Origin: Tuctoria greenei
Lineage: Eukaryota; Streptophyta; Magnoliopsida; Poales; Poaceae
Direction of reading: 5' to 3'
NCBI GenBank assembly: GCA_036927565.1
Contig: JAYESD010000008.1
Span: 20,540,100 to 20,604,099, forward strand
Length of the DNA: 64,000 nt
Translations under genes and position numbers: made by a program
Notes under the pieces: generated by a model
Seen by the model: only the letters and a program-made list of their open reading frames with translations
The model's database searches: none
Told to the model about the DNA's origin: nothing
In this document: in pieces, positions 22,286 to 33,406 of the stretch
Position numbering within the stretch: the first letter of the stretch is position 1
Layout of the letters: each line of letters opens with the position of its first letter

Positions 22286-22624
22286 CTAACAGAGGAGAGA
22301 TACATGCCATTGATAAGAATCAGTGACAAGAAATGCATTGAGAGAGGATAAGCTCAGGATTTAATCAGCAACATACCAGACTTGTCCGTATCTCATGTGC
22401 GGACTAGTCCGGGGCATCGGACTTGTCGGCACAGATAGCAAACTAGTTTGTTGTGCGGTTTTTCAAACCCTAGCTAAACGAATTTCAGAGTTTCTCCTAC
22501 AAGAGTGTGATAGTGACAACGTGTAGTTGGAATGCATCAAGGAAACATGTATGGGCAATAGGAATAAAACTTATTGAGCAATACCAAGGAAAATAAAAGA
22601 TTTAGGGTTTGGTGAGAACATTAC
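22286..22624 (-). other. Putative intron in leader of the copia 1 extra ORF
   Basis: The minus-strand donor is ATTTG/GTAATG at 22624 and the acceptor CTCTGTTAG ends at 22286, six bases before the ATG: 339 bp. Copia 2 has an equivalent of 347 bp. Palindromes at 22378-22427 lie inside it. Confidence 0.45.
22378..22427. repeat. Palindromes inside the putative intron, copia 1
   Basis: AGACTTGTCC, GGACTAGTCC (22401-22410) and GGACTTGTCG. Confidence 0.8.
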
Positions 22625-22852
22625 CAAATCCTTCGATCCAAAGAGTTTGGGGAGTTTTCGATGTGGACTAGCCCAGGGTCTTTGATCCCCTTGCAATGTA
22701 GATCGATTTCCACAAGCAGATTTAAAGATTTGAAGGATTACTCGCAAAATCACCTTGGGAGCACTTGAGTGAGGAGAGAGAAGACGAGGGAAGTTGTGAG
22801 GAGGAAGGAGAAGAGTCTGCACCAGCCCAAGAGATTAAGGCATCGAAATACC

Positions 22853-22951
22853 AGACTAGTCCATGGTCACACCGGACTAGTCCAGTCCCGCGGACACAAC
22901 GCGGACTAGTCTGCATGTGCGGACTAGTCCGGGGTGACAATGGACTATTCC
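22853..22951. repeat. Palindrome cluster by the internal promoter, copia 1
   Basis: Five or six copies of GGACTAGTCC or near variants in 100 bp, immediately downstream (minus sense) of the internal TATA box. Confidence 0.85.
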
Positions 22952-22973
22952 GTGGTCACCTGGGCTGAGAAGT

Positions 22974-22985
22974 CTATATATATAT
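22974..22985 (-). promoter_or_regulatory. Internal TATA box for the copia 1 extra ORF
   Basis: Minus-strand CATATATATATAGACTT between the pol end and the extra ORF. It suggests a separate transcript. Confidence 0.5.
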
Positions 22986-23186
22986 GGAGGGTCTAATAGA
23001 GATCTTTTGGACAAAGATTCACAAATATTCTTCATGAACATGATCAGTAAACACTTAACAATCAAGCTATGACCATAATTCATCAAGATCTAATAATTAA
23101 CATAGTTTTTAGGAAAAATCAAGGAAAGATGAGTTTTCTTCGAACATCTTGATTTTAAAGAAGTTAGCATTTAGATATGAAAGTTT

Positions 23187-24655
23187 TCAAGCCATGTTCC
23201 TAGCATCAAGGATGTTTAGTTCATTTCGAAGCTTACAAAAGATTTTTTTCATCAAGTGGCTTGGTGAAGACATCGGCTAGTTGTTTCTCAGTTTTGACAT
23301 GTGAATCGGCTATGTCTCCTTTGATTGAATGGTCTCTCAAAAAATGATGTCGGATATCAATGTGTTTGATCCTAGAGTGCTCAACAGGGTTATGTGCAAT
23401 TTTAATCGCACTCTCATTATCAAAAAGGAGTGGAATATAGTTCATATTGTAACCGTAGTCCCTTAGACTTTGTCGCATTCAAAGGAATTGTGCACAACAA
23501 CTGCCGGCTGCAACATACTCCACTTCGGATGTGGACAAGGCAATGGAGTTTTGTTTCTTGGAGGACCAAGAAACCAGGAACCTACCTAAGAATTGGCAAG
23601 TTCCGGAGGTACTTTTTCTATCTACCTTGCATCCGGCATAATCTGCATCGGAGTATCAAATGAGATTGAACTTTGAACCTTTTGGATACAAAAGGCCTAG
23701 GTTGGGTGTATGAACTAAATATCGCAAGATCCTTTTTACGGCTGTCAAATGACATTCCTTAGGTTTGGCTTGAAACCTTGCACACATACATACACTAAAC
23801 ATGATATAAGTAGAGAGCCAATCATGGATAGGTATACATTTTGATCCATGTTAGGTCCATCTTCATTAAGGTCTAAGTGTCCATTTGTCGCCATGGGAGT
23901 CTTTATGGGCTTCGCTTTCTCCATGCCAAATTTCTTGAGAATGTCTTGGGTATACTTTGTTTGGCTTATAAACGTTCCTTCCTTTAGTTGTTTCACTTGG
24001 AATCCCAAAAAGTATCTCAACTCTCCCATCATGGACATCTCGAACCTATCTGTCATGATTTTACTAAACTCTTGACAAAAAGATTTATTAGTTGAACCAA
24101 ATATGATATGATCAACATAGATTTGACAAATGAATAGAACATCATCAAAGTGCTTGGTAAACAAGGTGTAACCAGCTTTACCAATTTTGAAGCCATTCTC
24201 AACTAGAAAATCTCTAAGGCACTCATACCAAGCTCTAGGAGCTTGTTTGAGGCCATAGAGAGCCTTACACAGTTTGAATACATGGTCAGGATACTCTTGA
24301 TCTTCAAACCCAGGGGGTTGCCCCACGTACACCTCCTCCTTGATTGGTCCACTGAGGAAGATACTTTTGACGTCCATTTGATACAACTTGAAATCATGGT
24401 GGGTAGCATATGCAAGTAATATACGAGTTGATTCAAGCCTAGCTACGGGAGGAAAAGTATCGTCGAAATCCAAACCTTCGACTTGTGAGTAACCTTTGGC
24501 CACAAGTCGTGTCTTGTTTCTTGTTACCACTCTGTGTTCGTCTTGCTTGTTACGGAACACCCATTTAGTCCCGACGATGTTGGACTTGGGTCTTTCAACA
24601 AGTTCCCATACTTCATTCCTCTTGAAGCTGTTCAATTCTTCTTGCATTGCCATCA
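23187..24655 (-). pseudogene. pol: Copia 1 reverse transcriptase and RNase H (C-terminal part of pol)
   Basis: The minus-strand frame continues from 36389. RT runs through NIVGTKWVFRNKQDE, YQMDVKSIFLSG and ALYGLKQAPRAWYECL. The catalytic box reads YVDHI instead of YVDDI, so the second catalytic aspartate is lost. RNase H follows with decayed middle parts and then HIDIRHHFLRDH and ADVFTKPLDEK. An extra A near 23245 shifts the frame just before the last 17 codons, which otherwise end at 23187. Copia 2 carries the same domains with an intact YVDDI. Only a 5 bp target duplication separates the two halves of this gene. Confidence 0.88.
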
Positions 24656-24660
24656 CCCAG
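24656..24660 (+). repeat. Target-site duplication CCCAG, left of copia 2
   Basis: Identical to 36389-36393 and within the copia 1 RT codons. Confidence 0.92.
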
Positions 24661-24737
24661 TGAAAGTCGCCTAGAGGGGGGTGAATAGCAATAATACCTG
24701 AAATGACTTAATCAAACGAGGTTAAATTCATGTGGCC

Positions 24738-24767
24738 GGACTAGTCTGCACAGGGCCGAACTAGTCC
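24738..24767. repeat. Palindrome pair downstream of TATA, copia 2 3' LTR
   Basis: GGACTAGTCT at 24738-24747 and GAACTAGTCC at 24758-24767, about 650 bp from the TATA box. Confidence 0.85.
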
Positions 24768-25469
24768 ACTCTGTGCAGGGTGAAAACCCAAAAACTTGGT
24801 TTCTACATGTTATTTGCGGAATTAAAGTTCACCGAAGAGATAAGCAATATGTGGTAAGCTAGTAAAGCTCAGATTGTGAAGTTTAAACACTTAGATTGCA
24901 AGTTTATAATAATGATCAAAGTGAAGAGCAATATGTGTAATAAGAACCCTAATAGCAATACTAGTGATCACGAAAAGTAAAAGACAAGTGAGACAAGATT
25001 TATCCCATGGTTCAACTCCACGAAGAATCCTACATGCACGTTGAGAAGTCCACACAAGGACCGGGTCTCACTTGACCCTCCTCTCACCAAGCCACCACGA
25101 TGGCCGGCTTGGTTTCCACTATATAAATGGGTAATCACAAATTTTAATGGGGTTGCTCACAACTTGAGGCTCCCACAAATCAATACAATGAGGAGCACAC
25201 AAAGCTCAACTCACACAAGCCACAAAACACAATCACAATGTGCAAGAGATCAAACTAAGAGCCAAAGCACGATGATCTTCCTTTACTCTCCTCCCCAAAC
25301 CCTAATCTCTTCAAGATTTGCACTTAGAGGGTTAGTAGGACGAGTAGAAGGCTTTGGAAGGCTCTAGGTTACTTGTGGCGGCGCTAGGGTTCAAGTCTCC
25401 TTCATATGAGGTCAGGGTCCCCTTTTTATAGGGGTCCCGAGCTCCTTCTGTTGACCTCAGCAGAAGGGC

Positions 25470-25874
25470 GGACTAGTCCGGCCCTATTGGACCACTAACC
25501 TCTGGTCAGGTACCGACAACTGCCACACTGCGCGATGATTGTCACGCTACCCGCCAAATTTTCAAATTCAAACGGTCACTAGAAAACGGACTAGTCCGGT
25601 CCAAAATGGACTCTTCTGGGCTTGCCCAGACTAGTCCGGCCATAGGGGCGGACTAGTCTGGCCATCTAGGGTTTCTCTCGGTCTATCTCACTAAGTCTCA
25701 AACGGACTAGTCCGTACCCAATCGGACAAGTCTGAACTTTTCCAAAGAGCTTTAGTCCGTCCAAAAATGTACAAGTCTGGACTTCTCGGACTTAGCTCCA
25801 AATTCACTCAGATTCACTCCAGAGACGTTTGGTCTATCTCGAAACGGACTTGTCTACCTAGCCCGGACTAGTCC
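25470..25874. repeat. Palindrome cluster upstream of TATA, copia 2 3' LTR
   Basis: About a dozen copies of GGACTAGTCC or near variants. It starts about 40 bp upstream of the TATA box in minus sense. Confidence 0.88.
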
Positions 25875-26186
25875 GGCCTCTTAGGGTTTTTCCTCATTTT
25901 GGCTTCTTACTTAGATTTTTCTAAACCACCACTTTGAGCCCTCTAGAATGATCTCAATGCACATGATGCATCCACCCTTTCACATGACACGGCTCATATA
26001 AGCTCAACACCGTAGAAACCCTAATTTCTACGCTTGAGTCTTTGACGCCCGTTTTATCCTTTTCCTTTTTGAGGGTTTTCATCACATTTCAATCCTCGTA
26101 CCTGTGCTTAGATCACTTGCCCATTAGCCTCTTAATTGTCGTCATCAATCATCCAAAACCCACGGGGATGCCTAGATGCACTTTCA

Positions 26187-26201
26187 ATCTCCCCCTTTTT
26201 T
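26187..26201 (-). other. Polypurine tract, copia 2
   Basis: Minus-strand AAAAAAGGGGGAGAT directly before the LTR. Further G-rich tracts lie at 26581-26638. Confidence 0.8.
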
Positions 26202-26686
26202 GTGATTGATGACAACTCATTAAGACTTCAACAACAAGAATAATAATTTGTTTTCATAACATGTATTTGTATGAATGACTCCCCCTCAATGTATGCTTCA
26301 TGAGTAAGAGTGATTGAGAGAGTTCTCATACATATACACGTTATGGTGGGGTGCCTAAGTGATGTGTTCATAAAGTGTGATAAGGTAACGATTATGCAGG
26401 ATAGACATGTAAATAAGGCAACACATCGCAAATTTAGGCAAGATACATGAATACATAGATTAAGTCTTACAATACAACTTCAAATGAGAGTTTAAAACAT
26501 AAGTTCCTTCGTAGATCAAATACTCTCTCACTAATAACTAGATAGAGACTCTCAAACTTTCCCACTCCATCTCTCAATCTCTCCCCCTATATCTCCCCCC
26601 TATATCTAAGTGCCCCACCCACTATTCTCTCCCCCTTTGGCATCAAGATTCCAAAAAGGAAAAGAAGAGAGGAAGGGCCCTTAGGT
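26202..26686 (-). other. Copia 2 3' untranslated region with multiple polypurine tracts
   Basis: No supported ORF. At least four GGGGGAG-type tracts occur in the minus sense (around 26280, 26583, 26595 and 26632). Confidence 0.5.
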
Positions 26687-28321
26687 CTACTCATCATCGG
26701 AGACGTCATCGTCAGCGCCGCCTTGGCGCCCGCTGTCACTCCCCGTGGCCTCCGGGTCAATATGGGCATCATCATCATCAGTCGGGCCCGCGGTGGAAGT
26801 CCCATATTCACCAAACTGAGCGAGCTCCTCGGCGGTGAACTCCGGGAAAGAAGTGAGATCACCATCAATTTCTTCGGCGGGAGACATAGGAATGTCCAGC
26901 TTGTCGCACATCGCCTTGAGATACTTCTCGTTGCGACGCTCCATGCGACATTGCCGAATTTCCATCATCCGGCAAGAGGAGAAAAGAGCTTTGAAACATT
27001 TGAAGAATCCACTCGATGATGAAGGAAGAGGTGGAGGAGGTGAAGGCACAAAGCGAGAGGAAGAAGCGGGAGGATACGCATTCTTCCTCCTAGGAGCAGC
27101 CGGCTCTAGAGGAGGGAGATGAGGTCGAAGCCTCTAGTGAATTATGTCTTTCTTGAAGGTGAGTCCGGAGATCTTCTCGATCATGTACATGATATACGGA
27201 GCGTATCCACATGATCGGTTTGGAGTGTGCGAGATGTTGAAGATGTCATCAAAGATATAGTCAACCACGTTGAAGCAGACATCTCCATCAATGAGGACCA
27301 TCAAGTGCCTCAAATTTCCTTGAATTATCCCCGCATCTCCATCCTTGGGGGCAATGGTCTTCCTAAGGACCCGGTTGAGCACACTATAGAAAGGCTTTAT
27401 GTTTCTGATGTGCCCAGCCTCATACTGTGCATGACTTGGGTACATATACTCCAGGGTGTCCCGATCAACTAGCTTTAGATTTGAAATGATGATCTCATTA
27501 TCATGTTGATCCTCCAAGTCAAACAACTGAGCAAACTCCCAATAGGTGGTCGAGTATTGCTTGCCATGAGTCATCCATGTAATCCTCCTATCCCCATCGG
27601 TGTGGAAGTAGATAGTGGAATAGAACTGGGCAATGACTTCCACATTCCAGTCATACTGGAAGGCCATGAAATTCTTCAAGCCATGCCTCTCGATAGCCTT
27701 GATCACAACATTGAAGGATTGATGATCCTTCTGGGCCATGTAATCCCAGTCTATCCACTAGGCATCTGTGACAGGGGTCTGTTTGGTCATGTAGACCCTC
27801 CGGTAGTAGTCACAGTGGAAGTCACACTAGAACCGGGGATCCATTGTTCTCCTGTCTCGCTGATAGACATTGATCTTCCTCAGCTTGCGTGCCTTCTCAG
27901 CCCCCTTGCCCTTGAAGATGTTTGCGTCGAAGGCAGCTGCATGGTTTGGGTTCCGTGCAGGAGAAGACATCCTCAAGGGGCCTATGGGTTGAGAGGCACC
28001 CTTCTTGACCTTGCTAGCAGCCTTCTTAGCCACTATCACCCTCTTCTTGGGTGCAGCCTCCACTAGTGCCTTGCCTTTATCTTTGGAGGTCCTCGCCCCC
28101 TGGGTTCTAGCTTGTTCAACCAAAGTCACAAGTCGCTTCCTTTTTGGGGCTGCCTCGGCAGATGCAAAATTGTGCTCCTCGCGCTGTGTCTTCTTTGCCA
28201 TATGTGATGCAAAGTACGCAGCAGCCATTTCTTGATCCTCTCGTTGCTTCCGGCGATAAAGAGCTTGCTTCTCCGCTTCGATCTCGGAGTCGGAAGGTGG
28301 AACATACTCATTGTCCAACAT
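26687..28321 (-). pseudogene. Extra 3' ORF (env-like position) of copia 2
   Basis: One frame of about 540 codons from the ATG at 28321-28319 to the stop at 26687. It is broken only by three TAG stops, at 27829-27827, near 27760 and at 27136-27134. The copia 1 copy has tryptophan at the first and glutamine at the second of these sites. The order is an acidic N-terminus (MLDNEYVPPSDSEIE), a basic lysine-rich part, WIDWDYM, the conserved core (WMTHGKQYSTTYWEFAQLF; VLNRVLRKTIAPKDGD; CGYAPYIMYMIEKISG), a proline/serine linker and a very acidic tail ending DDDVSDDE. No signal peptide or membrane segment is seen, so a true envelope role is doubtful. The core resembles the unnamed plant transposon-protein domain. 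Confidence 0.72.
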
Positions 28322-28326
28322 GGTTG

Positions 28327-28673
28327 CTGATGAGAGAAGCAAGGGAATGTGTATGAGTCAAAGGAAGTTAAGGGGTAGAGGTACAATTCACAAAACCAAC
28401 CTAGGTTAGGGTTTTCACTGTGTAACCCGGACTTGTCCGCCTAGGGGCCGGACTAGTCCGCGCTAGGTCGGACTTGTCTGCCCTGTGGCCGGACTAGTCC
28501 AGTTCACACAGTAAGAACCCTAATCAAGAGAAATTTTGCAAAAACTACGGATCCTACCACAAAAACAGAGATACATGATCACATTGATGTGCACAACAAC
28601 ATTTGTGAAGAGGTTTCCATCAATAGGCCTAAAAGAATTGAATTTTGGAGATTTTGGGTTAGGTCGAGAATAC
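28327..28673 (-). other. Putative intron in leader of the copia 2 extra ORF
   Basis: Minus-strand donor GAAGAG/GTATTC at 28673 and acceptor CTCTCATCAG ending at 28327, five bases before the ATG: 347 bp. The length and placement match copia 1. Confidence 0.45.
28429..28500. repeat. Palindromes inside the putative intron, copia 2
   Basis: Four copies in 72 bp alternating GGACTTGTCC, GGACTAGTCC, GGACTTGTCT and GGACTAGTCC. Confidence 0.88.
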
Positions 28674-29228
28674 CTCTTCAAATCTTTGATTCGATGAAAT
28701 GTAGGTGTGGAATTGGCCTCCGATGCTTGGGGAAAGGTTCCTAAGCACCTTAGGGCTTCAATCCACCAATTGGAATCAAGGTTTTGTGGTTGGAGTTGAA
28801 AATCGCTAAAGAGGGGGCGGTTTTCGAGCGAGAGAGAGTGCTTTAATGGAAGTGGAGAGGTCGAGGGCTCCCTGGGGAGGTTAAGTCCCCAGGGGCCGGA
28901 CTAGTCCAGTCAGGGACCCGGACTTGTCCGGCCTCCGGACTGGGTCCGAACAACCTGAACCACTGGACTAGTCCGGTCCACTGGAGCGAACTAGTCCGGT
29001 CCTAAGACCTATAACTCCTAAATATTGAGTTTTTAGTGGAGATTTGATCCTTTTGGACTATATTTCACAAAAGATTTTTGTAAACATGGTCAGTAAGCAA
29101 TCAACAATCAAACTATGACCATGATTCACAAGGATTCAATAATTTCAAAATAATTTGTAGAAAAATTGAGAAGGATGAGTTTTTCGTAAGCATGTGTGAA
29201 TTTTGAATATAACAATAATGTGAAAGAC
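28674..29228 (-). promoter_or_regulatory. Internal promoter and leader region, copia 2
   Basis: This lies between the pol stop and the putative donor. It holds a palindrome cluster (28898-28997) and then a CT-rich leader in minus sense (CTCTCTCTCGCTCG). The TATA box seen in copia 1 is degenerate here (minus AATATTTAGG near 29022). Confidence 0.4.
28898..28997. repeat. Palindrome cluster by the internal promoter, copia 2
   Basis: GGACTAGTCC, GGACTTGTCC, GGACTAGTCC and GAACTAGTCC within 100 bp. Confidence 0.85.
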
Positions 29229-30973
29229 TTAAGCCACATTTCGAGAATCTAGGATATTTAGCTCACTCCAAAGTTCACAAAATCTTTTCTCATCTAGTGG
29301 CTTGGTAAAGATATCGGCCAATTGTTTTTTGGTTCTCACATGGGAAATTGCAATGTCTCCTTTGATGGAGTGATCTCTCAAGAAATGGTGGCGAATATCA
29401 ATGTGCTTGGTCCTTGAGTGTTCAACTGGATTGTGGGCTATTTTGATGGGACTCTCATTGTCACATAGGAGAGGGATATGGCACAAGTTTATGCCATAGT
29501 CCCTAAGACTTTGTCGCATCCAAAGAAGTTGTGCACAACTTCTGGCGGTGACATACTCCGCTTCGGCTGTGGAAAGTGCAATAGAGTTTGTTTCTTTGAG
29601 GACCAAGACACTAGAGATCTACTAAGGAATTGGCAAGTTCCCAATGTACTCTTCCTATCAACATTGCACCCCGCATAGTCCGCATCGGAATATCCAACGA
29701 GGTTAAACTTAGGGCCTTTGGGGTACCAAAGTCCTAGGCTTGGTGTGTGAACCAAATATCTAAGAATTCTCTTAATGGCGGTCAAATGACACACCTTTGG
29801 AGCGGCTTTAAATCTAGCACACATACACACACTAAGCATGATATTGGGCCTAGATGCACATAAGTAAAGCAATGAGCCTATCATGGAACGCTATACCTTT
29901 TGGTCCACACTTGGACCATCTTCATTGAGATCGAGATGCCCAATGGTTGCCATAGGAGTCTTGATGGGTTTGGACTTGTCCATGTCAAACTTCTTGAGTA
30001 TATCTGGTGTGTACATTGTTTGACTAATGAACGTGCCTTCCTTGAGTTGATTCACCTGAAAACCTAGAAAGAACTTCAACTCCCCCATCATGGACATCTC
30101 AAATCTTTCCGTCATTATCTTGGAAAACTCATCACAAAAATCTTTGTTAGTAGAACCAAATATAATGTCATCGACATATATTTGGCAAACAAACAAATCA
30201 TCATTGAAGTGCTTAGTGAATAAAGTATAGTCCGCCTTAACAATTTTGAAACCATTTTGAGTTAGAAAATCTCTAAGGCACTCAAACCAAGCTCTAGGAG
30301 CTTGTTTGAGTCCATAGAGAGCCTTACGCAATTTGTACACATGGTTTGGGAATTCTTCATCTTCAAATCTGGGGGGTTGCTCCACATACACCTCTTCCTT
30401 GATTGAACCATTGAGGAATGCGCTCTTGACGTCCATTTGGTATAGCTTAAAATCATGGTGAGTAGCAAAGGCAAGTAATATACGAATTAATTCAAGCCTA
30501 GCTACGGGAGCAAAGGTTTCTTCAAAATCCAAACCTTCGACTTGTGAATACCCTTTGGCCACAAGTCGTGCCTTGTTCCTTGTAACCACGCCGTGCACAT
30601 GTTGTTTGTTGCGGAACATCCATTTGGTGCCTACAACATTCGCATTAGGCCTCTTCACAAGCTCCCATACTTGATTTCTTTCGAAGTTGTTGAGCTCTTC
30701 TTGCATGTCCATCACCCAATCCGGATCTCGTAGTGCTTCTTCAACCATGTGGGGCTCCAAGGAAGAAATAAAAGAGTAATGTTCACAAAAGTTTGCCAAA
30801 CGAGATCGAGTAGTTACCCCCTTGGAGATGTCTCCAAGTATATTGTCAACGGGATGGTCCCGTTGGACACTTTGATGCACACTTGGGTGAGGCGCTTGAG
30901 GTCTTGAGTCATCATCTTGGATTTCCTCATCCTCATTGTCTCCCCCTTGATTGATGCCTCCATTTTCATCTTC
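29229..30973 (-). pseudogene. pol: Copia 2 reverse transcriptase and RNase H
   Basis: The RT frame (30880-29891) is intact over the catalytic core: VVGTKWMFRNKQ, YQMDVKSAFLNG, ALYGLKQAPRAWFECL and the YVDDI box. A TAG at 29893-29891 interrupts it where a tyrosine is expected. The frame continues through SMIGSLLYL and YSDADYAGC (RNase H) and shifts near 29590. RNase H resumes with ALSTAEAEYV, HIDIRHHFLRDH and ADIFTKPLDEK and ends at 29229. It copies element RNA into DNA in the particle. In-frame with integrase upstream but for the TAA at 30976-30974. Confidence 0.9.
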
Positions 30974-31942
30974 TTAGAGCGCATCATGGGGAACTTGATC
31001 TTGATCATTTGAGGAAGAGCTTGCTTGATGTGTAGGATGGTGACTTGCATTTTGAGGTTGTTCTTGTGGTTGTGTATCTCCAAGTGCCATCCTTCCTATC
31101 ACCACTTGTGGAGCTTCTTCTTGATCTAGCACATGACAATCAACTTGCTCCACTTGGGAGCCATTAGTCTCATCAAACACAACGTCACGTGCTACTTCAA
31201 CAATTCCGGAGGATTTGTTAAAGACACAATAGGCGTAAGTGTTTGAGTCATAGCCAAGCAAGAAACCCTCACCGGACTTAGAAGCAAACTTTGAAGTCCT
31301 AGGCTTCTTGTTATGAATGTAGCATTTGCTCCCAAAAACACGAAAGTAGGAGATGTTGGGCTTGTTACCGGTTAGGAGCTCATACGACGTCTTCTTAAGT
31401 ATGTGGTGAAGATACAACCGGTTTATGGCATGGCAAGCGGTGTTGACCGCCTCCGCCCAAAACCGGTCCGACGTCTTGTAGTCATCAAGCATGGTTCTTG
31501 ACATATCAATTAGAGTCCTATTCTTCCTCTCGGCCACCCCATTTTGTTGAGGGGAGTAGGGGGTCGAGAACTCATGCTTGATGCCTTCTTCATCCAAATA
31601 TTCTTCAACTTGAGTATTCTTGAATTCGGTGCTGTTGTCACTCCTTATGGTCTTGATACTCAAGGAGAACTCATTTTGAGCTCTCTTCAAGTATCTCTTG
31701 AGAACACCTTGAGTCTCTCTTTTGTCATGCAAAAAGAACACCCAAGTGAAACGTGAAAAGTCATCAACAATAACAAGACCATATTTGTTACCACCAATAA
31801 TAATGTAGGTGATTCGATCGAAGAGATCCATGTGTAGAAGCTCCAATGGTCTTGATGTTTTCATAATGTTCTTGGATGGATGTGGTGCTCCAACTTGTTT
31901 TCCAGCTTGGCATGCACCACATGGCCTATCCTTTTCAAACAC
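30974..31942 (-). pseudogene. pol: Copia 2 integrase
   Basis: A 322-codon frame. The end of the zinc-binding domain is seen as CGACQAGKQ. The catalytic core carries D (LLHMDLF), D (IRSDNSTEF, where the family usually has NGTEF) and E (SPQQNGVAERKNRTL), followed by the GKxF-like C-terminal region (VFGSKCYIHNK, GFLLGYDSN). It ends at a TAA (30976-30974) in the linker to RT. The zinc-finger histidines lie upstream in another frame near 32000, showing a frameshift there. Integrase would insert the cDNA in the nucleus and make the 5 bp duplication. Confidence 0.88.
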
Positions 31943-32029
31943 AACATTCTTTAAACCATGAATGTGCTCGCCCTTAAGGAGTTTTGCAAATTTCTCATCC
32001 CAACATGGGCTAGTCTTCTATGTTAGTTT

Positions 32030-33382
32030 TTGCAATTAAGCATGTATCAAGTTGGGCTTTATCTGCGGAGAAATCCACAAGATAGAGCTTTCCCTTGAGT
32101 ACACTCTTAAAAGCAACTGAGCCATTGCTTCTCCTTATGACGTCACAACCTCATTAGTGAAAAGACAATTATAACCTTTGTCACATAGTTGTGATATGGA
32201 CAAGAGGTTAGAATCAAGTGAATCAACATGTAAAACATTTGAAAGAGTGTGATTAGGGGATATATCAATTTTACCGGTGCCAAGGATTTTTCCTTGGCTG
32301 TTGTCCCCAAAATAGATTCCTTCACTTGGATCTTCATTTAGCTCATACTCCACAAACATCTTCCTCTTCCAGTCATATGATTTGTGCACCCGCTATCGAG
32401 AACCCATTTGGTTCCACCGGAGGAGTATGTCTACAAGAAAGATTTAAGCCTTGGCATTAGGTACCCAAGTAGTGTTGGGTCCTTTGATGTTAGTCAAGAG
32501 GCACTTGGGCACCCACACACAACGTTTAGGACTCTTGCAGTGTGGCCCAACATACCTAGCATAAGCCTTTCCAAACTTGTTCCTCAATAAGACATATGAT
32601 GCATCAAAATCATGGAACAATGGATGAGGTTCTTTCTTAGGTATTTTGGGTGAAGTAGCAATGTTCTTCCCCTTTACGTTATATGAGCCCCCTTTGACAA
32701 AAACAATCAAGTCTTTGCCATTCTTGGGAGTTTTGGCGTTTTGCCTCATCTCCCTAGAATAACCAAGACCATCCTTGACAAGGGGATGTCTTGTGTTGGT
32801 ATGTGCACTACGTGCATATGCCACCTTCTCCTTGTCAAAGATACCACCCTTTGGTGCTTGATTGGTTTGTGCCAACTTAAGCTCATCTTCAAGCTTTATG
32901 ATCAAGTTTGAGCATTTACAAGGTTGAGATGCTTTGGATTTCATATTCGTGGAAGGTGATCTTGTAGAGGAAGAAGATGCATTGACCTTGAGAGACTTCA
33001 CTTGTGTCTCAGGGATCTTGTTAGCTTGTGTCAAACTAACAAGTTCATCCTTGAGCACAATTGTAGTGTTCTCAAGGTTTGAGCAACTTTCCTTGCTCAA
33101 AGCGAGTTCACGCTCAAGTGCCGTGCTTCTTTCTCTTCCAAGATCCAAGAGCTCCTCAACCTCTTGACATCTCTCCTTTTGTTGGATGAGCATGTCCTCT
33201 TAACGGTTGATGAGTTCTTCCTTCTCAAATATTTCCTCCGTCAACAATCTCAATCTCTTCAAAGTACTTTTACTCATGTCTTTAAGCATATGTTCATTTT
33301 CACTACTGCTATCAAAATCATCATGAGAAGACATTGAAGAAGAGGATTTAGATTTAACCTTCTTTATTCCCTCCTTGGCCAT
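32030..33382 (-). pseudogene. gag-pol: Copia 2 gag C-terminus, protease and pre-integrase region
   Basis: A long coiled-coil stretch (about 33380-32950, heptads of E/L/K) is broken by a TAA at 33202-33200. A basic segment reaches a TAG at 32446-32444. The aspartic protease box WVLDSGCTNHMT follows at about 32415-32375. A frameshift just after it leads to VEYELNEDPSEGIYFG and the pre-integrase block VLHVDSLDSNLLSISQLCDK (to 32135). Protease would cleave the polyprotein. Confidence 0.82.
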
Positions 33383-33406
33383 GAGACATGTTGGCCTTGA
33401 AGTCTC

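Larger units (their letters stand above)
18841..24660 (-). mobile_element. Copia 1, Sirevirus-like Ty1/copia element, 3' part
   Basis: The minus-strand order from the right is RT, RNase H, internal promoter region, extra 3' ORF, polypurine tracts and 3' LTR. The element continues at 36389 to about 39450, beyond the inserted copia 2; the RT frame is split exactly at the CCCAG duplication. Its own 5' LTR is missing from the window. Multiple G-rich polypurine tracts and an extra ORF after RNase H are features known from Sireviruses. It is inserted in the RT of the family C-like fragment. Confidence 0.88.
24661..26186 (-). repeat. Copia 2 3' LTR
   Basis: 1526 bp, TGAAAGTC...CACTTTCA on the plus strand. 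A TATA box (plus CTTTTTATAGG) lies at 25422-25432. It pairs with 34787-36388. Confidence 0.92.
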
